From NCBI GenBank assembly GCA_963841855.1, contig CAWJEJ010000005.1, positions 310,001-374,000 of the forward strand: a DNA stretch of 64,000 bases, given 5' to 3'. The position numbers and the translations under genes are program-made. The notes under the pieces were generated by a model. It searched no databases. It was not told where the DNA came from and was given only the letters and a program-made list of their open reading frames with translations. This DNA is from CAXBBB01 sp963841855 (lineage in GTDB: Bacteria > Bacteroidota > Rhodothermia > Rhodothermales > BA12). Within the stretch, counting starts at the first letter, position 1; each line of letters begins with the position of its first letter. Shown here in pieces: positions 8,415 to 15,680 of this stretch.

Positions 8415-9419
8415 ATGCGCCGCATTCTACTCGTCTTGTTCGTGCTCGCCCTACTCGCAGGAGGCGTGGGCGCGTGGATCATCTGGGGTCCGAACGCACT
8501 GCCCGGAGAGCGCGGCGTCTACCTGACCGAGCGCGGCGACGTAGACGCGACCATCGACTCACTCGAATCGGCGGGTGTGCTGGCGAGCGCCGCTTCGTTT
8601 CGCGCATTTGCCGCCGCGACCGGATGGGGCGATCAGATCAAGCCCGGCTACTACGAGTTCGAAACCGGCGGCAGCAACTTCGACCTGCTGGGCCGCTTGC
8701 GGCGAGGCGAGCAGACCGCGCTGCGTGTCACGATCCCGCCTGGAACGACGATCGGCCGACTGGCGCGCGTGATCTCCGAGCCGTTCGCGTTCGACTCGAC
8801 CGATTTTCGGCAAGCGATGCGCGATCCCGAGTTGCTCCAGGAACTGGGCGTGACCGAAGAGCAGGCCATCGGCTTCTTGCTTCCCGAAACGTACTTCGCG
8901 TTCTGGCTAAGCTCGCCCCAGACGATCATCCGCAAAGCGCACGACGCGTTCACAGACATCGTAGGCGAGGGGACGGATACCCTGTCGCCGATTCAGGTGG
9001 CAGCCGTCGCGTCGATCGTCGAGTGGGAAAGCCAGCACAAACCCGAGCGCGGACACATCGCGGGCGTCTACCTCAACCGGCTGCGCATCGGGATGCGGTT
9101 GCAGGCCGACCCGACGGTTCAGTACGGACTGCTGGAAACCGAGGGCAAGCGCCGCCGCCTGCTCTTCGTCGACTACGAACTCGATCATCCGTACAACACG
9201 TACCGCATCGACGGCGTACCGCCCGGACCGCTGACCAATCCGTCGCCCTCGTCGCTGCGATCGGTCCTCAACCCGGACGCGACGGACGATCTGTATTTCG
9301 TGGCATCGCCCGCGCTCGACGGCACGCACGAGTTTTCCCGTACGTTGTCCGAGCACAACCGCAAAGCCGACCGCTACCGAGCAGCTTTGCGCGCCTACCT
9401 CGCCCGCCGCGACGGCTGA
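8415..9419 (+). CDS. mltG: Endolytic murein transglycosylase MltG
   Basis: A 334-residue MltG/YceG protein that cuts nascent peptidoglycan glycan strands and so sets their length. It has one N-terminal transmembrane helix (about residues 3-22) and then LysM-like and catalytic regions. The catalytic glutamate lies in ASIVEWES; RLRIGMRLQADPTVQYG and NTYRIDGVPPGPLTNPS are family motifs. The ATG at 8415 puts the membrane helix at the N-terminus; a further in-frame ATG at 8382 would add 11 non-conserved residues. It is followed after 18 bases by a coiled hypothetical protein gene. Confidence 0.95.
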   Translation: MRRILLVLFVLALLAGGVGAWIIWGPNALPGERGVYLTERGDVDATIDSLESAGVLASAASFRAFAAATGWGDQIKPGYYEFETGGSNFDLLGRLRRGEQTALRVTIPPGTTIGRLARVISEPFAFDSTDFRQAMRDPELLQELGVTEEQAIGFLLPETYFAFWLSSPQTIIRKAHDAFTDIVGEGTDTLSPIQVAAVASIVEWESQHKPERGHIAGVYLNRLRIGMRLQADPTVQYGLLETEGKRRRLLFVDYELDHPYNTYRIDGVPPGPLTNPSPSSLRSVLNPDATDDLYFVASPALDGTHEFSRTLSEHNRKADRYRAALRAYLARRDG

Positions 9420-9437
9420 ACCCACTCTCTCTGCCCC

Positions 9438-10070
9438 ATGGAAGAACTCTTTCCGCTTCTCGTCGCCGCCGGCTGGTTTCTGCTGCGCGCGATGAGCAAC
9501 CGTGCCAAAAAGGCCCAGCAGGAACAGCGCCGCAAGCAGCAGGCCGAGCCGCCCTCGCTTCCCGAACGGTACGAGCGCGAGCATCCACTCGGCCAAGTCG
9601 ATCCGTCGCAGCAGACGCGGCTTGAACGCAGGACGCCCGACGAGCAGGCCCCCGAGTCGCTAGGCGACGCGCTCAAACGCATTTCGGAGGTGCTGCAAGC
9701 CGACTTCGAGCCGGAGCCAATATCCGAGCCCGCTCCCCTGCCCCACCAGGCGCGCCTTCCACAACCGCCGCCGATTCCCTCCGGATCGGGAAGAACTTCT
9801 CAGACTCGTCCTATTCCCCAGGGACGCGATCTGTCCAAAAAGGCGATCTCACGCGCCCGGCTGGAATCGTCGACTCAGACGAAGTCGGCAGAAGATCGCT
9901 TTGAGGAGACCGGAGAGGTCTTCCGCCAGGTCTCTTCGCGGCCGACCAAGCATGCGCACGATCTGCGTAAGGCTCCGTCCCGCGTCCGCTTTCTACGCGA
10001 CAAGAAGCGGCTGCGCGAGGCCATCGTCGCTTCTGAGATCCTCGGACCGCCCAAGAGCAAGCGGCGGTAA
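9438..10070 (+). CDS. Membrane-anchored, charged low-complexity protein, unknown function
   Basis: A 210-residue protein with a short hydrophobic N-terminal helix (about residues 3-17). A Lys/Gln/Glu-rich probably helical stretch follows, then a Pro/Glu-rich middle and a basic tail ending in KSKRR. No enzymatic motif is visible. The start lies 18 bases after mltG, so the two are probably co-transcribed, which hints at an envelope role; this is inference only. A strong stem-loop follows the stop codon. Confidence 0.65.
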   Translation: MEELFPLLVAAGWFLLRAMSNRAKKAQQEQRRKQQAEPPSLPERYEREHPLGQVDPSQQTRLERRTPDEQAPESLGDALKRISEVLQADFEPEPISEPAPLPHQARLPQPPPIPSGSGRTSQTRPIPQGRDLSKKAISRARLESSTQTKSAEDRFEETGEVFRQVSSRPTKHAHDLRKAPSRVRFLRDKKRLREAIVASEILGPPKSKRR

Positions 10071-10073
10071 ACG

Positions 10074-10109
10074 AAAAAAGCCTGCCAGGTCGGGATGACC
10101 TGGCAGGCT
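10074..10109 (-). terminator. Intrinsic terminator for the 10133-11786 genes
   Basis: A perfect 13-bp stem, AGCCTGCCAGGTC against GACCTGGCAGGCT (10079-10091 and 10097-10109), with a 5-base loop. On the minus strand the stem is followed by a run of six T (10079-10074), a classic intrinsic terminator for the minus-strand genes ending at 10133. It also sits just after the plus-strand gene ending at 10070 and may act both ways. Confidence 0.9.
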
Positions 10110-10132
10110 GTGCGAACTGCGCGAGACGCGAA

Positions 10133-10660
10133 TCAGATCGTGTCGTCGGCCAGCATCGGGTCGCCGCCTTTCTTGAACATCGCCGCGCCGATGGCCCCGC
10201 CGATCGCGCCCAAGATCGCGCCCACTACGACGGCGATGGCGATGGCAATCGGGCCCTGGCTCATTCCGGCGAACTGCCCGACCTGCTCGATTTGCTCTTC
10301 GCTCATGCCCTGGTCGCGCATCAACTCCATCTGCATCTGCATCATCTCGTCCGCCGAAGGCATCACGCCGACAGTTTGCAGCAAGAGCCCGATCAGGTAA
10401 GCGACGAGCGCTCCGGCGACGGCTGCCAGCGCGCCCAGTCCTGCGCCCGACCCTGGACTGATCGTCAGGCCGTGCGTGTTGGTATAGTGGTAGACGGCGA
10501 CGACGCCCGCTATGGCATAGGCGAGGCAGGCCAGGCAGCCCATCACTCCGCTCAGCACTTGGTTACCCATCGCTGGGCCTGTAGTGACGAACTGGGTGAC
10601 GACTCCGATAATGACAGCGACGGCTGCGCCGACGACGATTGAGGGTACCTTTGAGGGCAT
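10133..10660 (-). CDS. Multi-pass membrane protein, paralogue of the next gene
   Basis: A 175-residue protein with about four hydrophobic segments and a central Met/Gln/Glu-rich loop (residues about 108-135). It has a C-x2-C (CLAC) followed by VYHY in the second helix region and a Gly-rich last helix. The same plan (C-x2-C, WHY or YHY, Gly-rich C-terminal helix, acidic loop) occurs in the neighbouring gene at 10708, so the two look like tandem paralogues. The function is unknown. It may form the downstream part of a minus-strand transcript from 11786 that ends at the terminator at 10074. Confidence 0.7.
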   Translation of the reverse strand: MPSKVPSIVVGAAVAVIIGVVTQFVTTGPAMGNQVLSGVMGCLACLAYAIAGVVAVYHYTNTHGLTISPGSGAGLGALAAVAGALVAYLIGLLLQTVGVMPSADEMMQMQMELMRDQGMSEEQIEQVGQFAGMSQGPIAIAIAVVVGAILGAIGGAIGAAMFKKGGDPMLADDTI

Positions 10661-10707
10661 GGGTGTGAGGTGGGTGGAGTGAGAAGGGAGAGATCGTTAA
10701 CCTACGG

Positions 10708-11232
10708 TCAGAGTTCGTCGTCGGATACAGTGCGGCCGAAAATGCCCGTTCCCAGCGCGCCGCCAATCACGCCGCCCAGCGACAGCAGTCCCGCCGTCAG
10801 CGCCGCCGACAAGATGCCGAACAGCGGCGAGCGCATCGTGGCTTCCATCTCGGCGACCGGATCTTGACCCTCGGGAGCCGACGCGACGATGAGGTCGATC
10901 AGGCCCGAGTTGCCGCCTTGCATCTGCTCGATCATCGGCGCCATCAGGTCGGGGCGACCGGCGATCAGCCACGCGACGACGCTCGTCAGGATCAGCAGCG
11001 CGAAACTGAGCAGCCCCGACTGCGCGCCCAGCCGAACGCCATCCATCGTGGCGAGCCGACCGTCGGCGGCTTTGGAGTAGTGCCAGACCGTCGCCAGTCC
11101 GGGCGAGAGGAAGCCGATGCATAGCACGCACGCGCCAATGGCGGGCAGGCCCGAAAACGCGAACAGCGCCAGGCTGACGCACGCCCCGAGGACGATGGAA
11201 CGGGTAGGAGACGGCATGGGCTGATCGGACAT
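10708..11232 (-). CDS. Multi-pass membrane protein, paralogue of the 10133 gene
   Basis: A 174-residue protein with about four hydrophobic segments, a C-x2-C motif (CVLC) followed after about a dozen residues by VWHY, an acidic loop (DPVAEMEATM) and a Gly-rich terminal helix (GGVIGGALGTGIFG). It shares this plan with the protein at 10133-10660. The ATG at 11232 lies 8 bases after the stop of the DUF2085 gene, suggesting an operon. A second ATG five codons later is also possible. No function can be assigned. Confidence 0.7.
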   Translation of the reverse strand: MSDQPMPSPTRSIVLGACVSLALFAFSGLPAIGACVLCIGFLSPGLATVWHYSKAADGRLATMDGVRLGAQSGLLSFALLILTSVVAWLIAGRPDLMAPMIEQMQGGNSGLIDLIVASAPEGQDPVAEMEATMRSPLFGILSAALTAGLLSLGGVIGGALGTGIFGRTVSDDEL

Positions 11233-11240
11233 CCAGAAAG

Positions 11241-11786
11241 CTACGTCACCTGCGGCGGATGAGGCGATACGTCTCGGTCGAACGCTGCTTCGTCGATCTG
11301 TGGCCTGCCTCGAAACGCTACGGCCAGCGCACGCGCAAACAGGTAGCCCGCAACCGCGCCCAGCCCCCCTCCCGTCGCCATGCGCGAGAGCCACGTGTTG
11401 TCCCAGTAGCCGACGACCGGTCCGGCCCAGTCGAGGCCCGTCAGCACGAGCGCGCCGAGCAGCAGCCATTTGGCGTTTCGGTTGATCCACACATCGCCCC
11501 GTCCGACGAGGGGCAAGAGCAGTGCACCGATCACGAGTCCAGCATAGATGCCAAGGCAGCGCCAGCACACGGCCAGTTGGACGCCGTCGACGTGCGGCGA
11601 GCGGTCGGAGAGTTGGTGGCAGAAGGCGTGGAAAACCGTCATCGGCAGCATCCGCCAGCCGATTGGGAGGAATGCGGGCGATAGGGCGCCGACGAGCAGC
11701 AGTCCGCACAGCGCGCCCGCCACTCCGGTCCCCATCCAACGGAAGCGGGTCAGCGAGCGAGCATGCGGGAGTGCGGCAGTGTTCAT
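11241..11786 (-). CDS. DUF2085 family membrane protein
   Basis: A 181-residue protein with about four transmembrane helices. The DUF2085 signature is clear: FHAFCHQLSDRSP (CHQ motif) followed by AVCWRCLGIYAG, giving conserved cysteines and a histidine that could bind a metal. The family's role is not established. It is the first gene of a minus-strand group with the two paralogous membrane proteins, and it is divergent from the groES promoter. Confidence 0.85.
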   Translation of the reverse strand: MNTAALPHARSLTRFRWMGTGVAGALCGLLLVGALSPAFLPIGWRMLPMTVFHAFCHQLSDRSPHVDGVQLAVCWRCLGIYAGLVIGALLLPLVGRGDVWINRNAKWLLLGALVLTGLDWAGPVVGYWDNTWLSRMATGGGLGAVAGYLFARALAVAFRGRPQIDEAAFDRDVSPHPPQVT

Positions 11787-11852
11787 CGAATCCTAACGGC
11801 GAAAGGGGGCCGTACGGGGCTTTCTAGTGGAACAGGCGAGCGGGTCGCTCGG

Positions 11853-11860
11853 TAGATTTA
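11853..11860 (+). promoter_or_regulatory. Candidate promoter -7 box of groES
   Basis: TAGATTTA differs at one position from the Bacteroidota -7 consensus TAnnTTTG and overlaps the first bases of the CIRCE element. Repressor binding there would block transcription. No convincing -33 TTG is visible, so this is tentative. Confidence 0.35.
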
Positions 11861-11884
11861 GCACTCTCACCCCGAGAGTGCCAA
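11858..11884 (+). promoter_or_regulatory. CIRCE operator (HrcA binding site)
   Basis: TTAGCACTC, nine bases, then GAGTGCCAA: one mismatch from the CIRCE consensus TTAGCACTC-N9-GAGTGCTAA. It lies 32 bases before groES. CIRCE is bound by the repressor HrcA, which releases the chaperonin genes on heat shock; hrcA itself is not in this window. Confidence 0.95.
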
Positions 11885-11916
11885 CAAGGCTACCTCTCAC
11901 AAACTAACCATTCCAG

Positions 11917-12204
11917 ATGGCAAGCATTACCCCCCTCGGCGACCGCGTCGTCGTTCAGCCCGAAGCCGCCGAAGAGAAAACCCAGAGCGGCCTCTACATC
12001 CCCGACACGGCCAAAGAGAAGCCCCAGCGCGGCACGGTCCTCGCCGTTGGCGCAGGCAAGGTCGAGAACGGCACCAAGATCGACATGACGGTCAAGAAGG
12101 GCGACACGGTTCTCTACGGCAAGTACGCCGGAACGGAAGTGCAGCTCGACGGCGAAGACGTCATGATCATGCGCGAATCCGACATCCTCGGCGTGATCGG
12201 CTAA
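11917..12204 (+). CDS. groES: Co-chaperonin GroES
   Basis: A 95-residue GroES, the lid of the GroEL chamber. It starts MASITPLGDRVVVQP, contains the mobile loop (KTQSGLYIPDTAKEKPQ), the GTVLAVGAGK segment and the VLYGKYAGTEVQLDGEDVMIMRE ending region. Length is normal. It sits under a CIRCE element. The distance to groEL (221 bases) is unusually long for this pair because a palindromic repeat lies between them. Confidence 0.98.
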   Translation: MASITPLGDRVVVQPEAAEEKTQSGLYIPDTAKEKPQRGTVLAVGAGKVENGTKIDMTVKKGDTVLYGKYAGTEVQLDGEDVMIMRESDILGVIG

Positions 12205-12253
12205 GGTCGCACTGCGACTCCCCTCTTGGTGACGATTAGACGCCCTGCCCGAT

Positions 12254-12362
12254 CGTCATCCTGAGCGAAGTCGAAAGCCTGCCCTGAGCGTAGTCGAACG
12301 GGGAATTCTGAACGCCCAGTTTGCTCGGCGCACGGAGATCCTTCGACAGGCTCGGGATGACG
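12254..12362. repeat. Palindromic repeat inserted between groES and groEL
   Basis: The left arm CGTCATCCTGAGCGAAGTCG pairs with the right arm, which read on the opposite strand is CGTCATCCCGAGCCTGTCG. The 109-bp unit also holds an internal CCTGAGCGTAGTCGAACG related to the left arm. Such CGTCATCCTGAGC elements are common mobile-looking repeats in many bacterial genomes. Here the repeat separates groES from groEL without an obvious terminator tract. Confidence 0.75.
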
Positions 12363-12425
12363 AGAGCGAAGAAAGCGCCGCTCGCCCCCAACATCACCCT
12401 ACCCAACTACAACTAATACAGACAC

Positions 12426-14069
12426 ATGTCTAAAACAATTACGTTTGGCACCGACTCCCGCGCAGGATTGAAGCGCGGCGTCGATGCCCTCGCCAACGCC
12501 GTCAAGGTGACACTCGGACCCAAAGGCCGCAACGTCATCATTGAGAAGAAATTCGGCGCCCCGACCATCACCAAGGACGGCGTGAGCGTCGCCAAAGAGA
12601 TCGAACTCGAAGACAAGATCGAGAACGTCGGCGCGCAGATGGTCAAAGAGGTCGCTTCGAAGACGAGCGACGTTGCCGGTGACGGCACGACGACGGCCAC
12701 GGTTCTCGCCCAGGCCATCATGACGGCTGGACTCAAGAACGTCACGGCCGGAGCCAACCCGATGGACTTGAAGCGCGGCATCGACAAAGCCGTCGAGAAG
12801 ATCGTCGCCAACCTGCGCGAGCAGAGCCGCGAAATCGACTCCAAAAACGAGATCGCTCAGGTCGCGACCATCTCGGCCAACAACGACGAGACGATCGGCA
12901 AGTTGATCGCCGAAGCGTTCGAGCGCGTCGGCAAGGACGGCGTGATCACGGTCGAAGAAGCCAAAGGAACGGAGACGGACCTCACGGTCGTCGAAGGCAT
13001 GCAGTTCGACCGCGGCTACCTCTCGCCTTACTTCGTGACCAACCCGGACACGATGGAAGCGATCGTCGAAGATCCGCTCGTGCTCATCCACGACAAGAAG
13101 ATCTCGGCGATGAAGGATCTGCTCCCGGTCCTCGAGAAAGTCGCTCAGGCCGGTCGTCCGCTGCTCATCATCGCAGAAGACATCGAAGGCGAAGCCCTGG
13201 CCACGCTCGTCGTCAACAAGCTGCGCGGAACGCTGCGCGTCGCCGCCGTCAAGGCGCCGGGCTTCGGTGATCGCCGCAAAGCCATGCTCGAAGACATCGC
13301 CACGCTCACGGGCGCAACGGTCGTCAGCGAGGAGCGCGGCTACCGCTTGGAGAACGCGACGATGGACTATCTGGGAACGGCCAAGCGCGTCGTCATCGAC
13401 AAGGACAACACGACGGTCGTCGACGGTGCCGGTTCGAAAGAGGACATCACCGCCAGGGTCAACCAGATCCGCCAGCAGATCGAGTCGACCACGAGCGACT
13501 ACGACCGCGAGAAGCTTCAGGAGCGCCTCGCCAAGCTGTCGGGCGGCGTCGCCGTCTTGCAGATCGGAGCCGCGACCGAGCCCGAGATGAAAGAGAAGAA
13601 GGCTCGCGTCGAGGATGCTCTCCACGCCACGCGTGCCGCCGTCGAAGAAGGCATCGTACCGGGAGGCGGCGTCGCCTACCTGCGCGCGCTGTCGGCTCTC
13701 GAAGGCTTCGAAGTCACCAACGCCGACCAGCAGACGGGCGTCAACATCATCCGCCGCGCGCTCGAAGAGCCGATGCGTCAAATTGCCGTCAACGCTGGAT
13801 TGGAAGGCTCGATCATCGTTCAGAAGGTCAAAGAAGGCAAAGCCGACTATGGCTTCAACGCGCTGACCGAGGAGTACGGCAACTTGCTCGAGCAGGGCGT
13901 CATCGACCCGACCAAGGTGACGCGCTCTGCTCTCGAAAACGCGGCCAGCGTCTCGTCGCTGCTGCTGACGACCGAAGCCGTCGTCGCCGACAAGCCCGAG
14001 CCGAAGACCGCCGGTGGCGGTGCGCCCGACATGGGCGGAATGGGAGGCATGGGCGGAATGGACTTCTAA
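12426..14069 (+). CDS. groEL: Chaperonin GroEL (60 kDa)
   Basis: A 547-residue group I chaperonin subunit. It has VTLGPKGRNV and the ATP-binding DGTTTATVLA near the N-terminus, the apical region (LLPVLEKVAQAGRPLLIIAED), and a GGM-rich C-terminus (MGGMGGMGGM). Length and motifs are full, with no truncation. It folds cytosolic proteins together with GroES. The start is ATG at 12426 (MSKTITFG), 221 bases from groES. A terminator-like stem-loop follows at 14097. Confidence 0.98.
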   Translation: MSKTITFGTDSRAGLKRGVDALANAVKVTLGPKGRNVIIEKKFGAPTITKDGVSVAKEIELEDKIENVGAQMVKEVASKTSDVAGDGTTTATVLAQAIMTAGLKNVTAGANPMDLKRGIDKAVEKIVANLREQSREIDSKNEIAQVATISANNDETIGKLIAEAFERVGKDGVITVEEAKGTETDLTVVEGMQFDRGYLSPYFVTNPDTMEAIVEDPLVLIHDKKISAMKDLLPVLEKVAQAGRPLLIIAEDIEGEALATLVVNKLRGTLRVAAVKAPGFGDRRKAMLEDIATLTGATVVSEERGYRLENATMDYLGTAKRVVIDKDNTTVVDGAGSKEDITARVNQIRQQIESTTSDYDREKLQERLAKLSGGVAVLQIGAATEPEMKEKKARVEDALHATRAAVEEGIVPGGGVAYLRALSALEGFEVTNADQQTGVNIIRRALEEPMRQIAVNAGLEGSIIVQKVKEGKADYGFNALTEEYGNLLEQGVIDPTKVTRSALENAASVSSLLLTTEAVVADKPEPKTAGGGAPDMGGMGGMGGMDF

Positions 14070-14096
14070 GCCACCCCGCTCGCACTCAGCGATACG

Positions 14097-14131
14097 AGCC
14101 GAGGTCTGCCGAATGGTGGACCTCGGCTTTC
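14097..14131 (+). terminator. Terminator after groEL, near-copy of the one at 15632
   Basis: Stem AGCCGAGGTC (14097-14106) pairs with GACCTCGGCT (14119-14128) around a 12-base loop, then a short T-stretch. A near-copy with the same stem length and loop size lies at 15632-15668, on the far side of the AT-richer islet. Confidence 0.8.
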
Positions 14132-14291
14132 TGCGTTTAAAGGGTGTATTAGCCAGATTTGTCGATTGCTCCAGTGCATTTCTGGGAGCAGGTGCCTAGG
14201 TTTTAAGCGCTTGCATACAGCGAGACGCCGGGCCGCTTTTGGCCCGGTATATTCCCTCATCGAGCGTACTACGCTCCCATCTCATAACAAC
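14132..14291. other. Leader region of the AT-richer islet
   Basis: 160 bases with no gene. It contains a 7-bp GC stem-loop at 14228-14247 (CCGGGCC, 6-base loop, GGCCCGG) followed by TATATTCCC. The stem-loop has no T-run. No recognised riboswitch is seen. The promoter for the lipoprotein at 14292 is probably here. Confidence 0.4.
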
Positions 14292-15188
14292 GTGAGAAAA
14301 CTCAATCCACGCTTTGGTCTGATCGCCATCGCACTCATTACCGTCGGCCTCTCCGCGTGCGACTCATCGCTCCCGGCCGAAGCAGTATCTCATGTTAATC
14401 CACACAATGCTGCAATAAATGCGGTAGTTTCGACGATCATCGAGAATCAATCGTCGATTAACGGATCAGTCACAGATATAGATCAAGTCATCGGACTCCT
14501 TGATACCGAGGCTTTGCAAGCAATCGAAGTCTCGAACTCAGCCTTCAAATACTTCGGGAAAACCGAATTGCTACCTTCAAATGATCTCATTGAATACGTT
14601 TCATTGTGTGGACCACTTGGATCCGACGAATTCAAAATGTGCCTAGAGCGCATAGAACTAGAAACAATGACCGTAGATCCCATAAACGATATTGATCTGT
14701 ATTTCATCAGTATGACAAAAGGCGTCAATACCTTAGTCAAGAACGGGATTGTTGTTGACGATTTTCATGACACAACGGCCGAATCCGCAATAAAGATCGA
14801 GCCATTAAGCATTGATCATTTTGATGATGATGACGGACCAGTTTCATATACTGATCTGTGGACAGCTGGGGGATACATGGGATCTCTTTTCGGAGGAATG
14901 GGTCTAGGGGCTACGTTTGGGGCCGGAGCTGGATCAGTGGTTCCCAGCCTGGGTACGGGAGCGGGAGGCTTGGTTGGAGGGATACTTGGTGGTGTAGGCG
15001 GTCACTATGGATATTCAGCAGCCGTCTATCACGAATGGAAGATGAAAGCTGGATCTTGGTGCTCTAAGCAATACTCCAAATTTGAGCAGGATCAAGACGA
15101 AATGTATGTGAGCCTATGCGCAGGTCCGCGCGCTATACTCGAGCGCTGGGAGCAGCATGGATTAGTAAGAGATGCAAACCCCGCTTAA
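14292..15188 (+). CDS. Glycine-zipper lipoprotein in an AT-richer islet
   Basis: A 298-residue predicted lipoprotein. The signal region (about residues 1-24) ends in a lipobox-like LSAC. A middle acidic region (residues about 60-190) follows. Around residues 195-250 is a striking glycine-rich helical stretch (GGYMGSLFGGMGLGATFGAG, then GAGGLVGGILGGVGGHYGY) of glycine-zipper type, seen in pore-forming or membrane-inserting proteins and bacteriocin-like peptides. The gene is visibly AT-richer than its neighbours (codons with A/T at the third position, such as ATA and AAA), which suggests transfer. GTG at 14292 is chosen because it puts the signal peptide at the N-terminus. Function unknown. Confidence 0.7.
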   Translation: MRKLNPRFGLIAIALITVGLSACDSSLPAEAVSHVNPHNAAINAVVSTIIENQSSINGSVTDIDQVIGLLDTEALQAIEVSNSAFKYFGKTELLPSNDLIEYVSLCGPLGSDEFKMCLERIELETMTVDPINDIDLYFISMTKGVNTLVKNGIVVDDFHDTTAESAIKIEPLSIDHFDDDDGPVSYTDLWTAGGYMGSLFGGMGLGATFGAGAGSVVPSLGTGAGGLVGGILGGVGGHYGYSAAVYHEWKMKAGSWCSKQYSKFEQDQDEMYVSLCAGPRAILERWEQHGLVRDANPA

Positions 15189-15226
15189 TCACACGTAAAA
15201 CGAAACAGACAGTTCGATTTCAAGGC

Positions 15227-15529
15227 ATGAACAATTCTGAATCCTCACATCAAACTCGACCACCTGTCATTCTTGACGCAGCGAGTTTCCTTCTACTCTG
15301 CTGGTCTTTGCTTCTTAGCTGGGCTTTTAGCGAATATATAATACCGGGCAAACTTCACGTTTTTACTGTGATGTTTGTTGGTGGTAGTATATCTGTATCA
15401 TTACAACTTAGCACAATAGGATATAGACTAGGTTTATCGAAGAGGAAGATCGAGGTGTCAAGTGTTTTCATAGGGTTTGTCTCTTTGATTTCTCCCATTT
15501 TGATCGGAATGTATCTGAATAGCCTTTGA
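15227..15529 (+). CDS. Small three-helix membrane protein in the islet
   Basis: A 100-residue protein starting at ATG 15227, 38 bases after the stop of the glycine-zipper lipoprotein. It has three hydrophobic segments (about residues 18-36, 43-65 and 78-98) separated by short charged loops (SKRKIE). Codon use is AT-rich like the upstream gene, so the two share a history. A role as a membrane partner of the lipoprotein is possible but unproven. Confidence 0.65.
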   Translation: MNNSESSHQTRPPVILDAASFLLLCWSLLLSWAFSEYIIPGKLHVFTVMFVGGSISVSLQLSTIGYRLGLSKRKIEVSSVFIGFVSLISPILIGMYLNSL

Positions 15530-15680
15530 CATAAACATTTCCTGACCAGGAGATCGTTTTATGCTGATTTTATTCGAATATGCCAGATGCGGGAAGTCAC
15601 TCTCGTCGTACCATTCGCTCTGCGTAAACACGAGCCGAGGCCTACCACGTGATGGGCCTCGGCTCTTTGCTAGATTTGAG
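15530..15680. other. Islet downstream region
   Basis: About 150 bases. Apart from the terminator at 15632-15668 there is no convincing gene; short frames lack starts or coherent content. The AT-rich character ends at the terminator, where the minus-strand penicillin acylase gene begins its 3' end. Confidence 0.5.
15632..15668 (+). terminator. Terminator closing the islet, near-copy of the one at 14097
   Basis: GAGCCGAGGCC (15632-15642) pairs with GGCCTCGGCTC (15655-15665) around a 12-base loop, followed by TTT. Stem and loop lengths and the ACGAGCCGAGG start match the stem-loop after groEL. Confidence 0.8.

Noticed and set aside
12399..13781. Long minus-strand open frame opposite groEL
   Set aside because: It is exactly antisense to a conserved gene and has an Asp/Val/Arg-rich composition typical of reverse frames in GC-rich codons.
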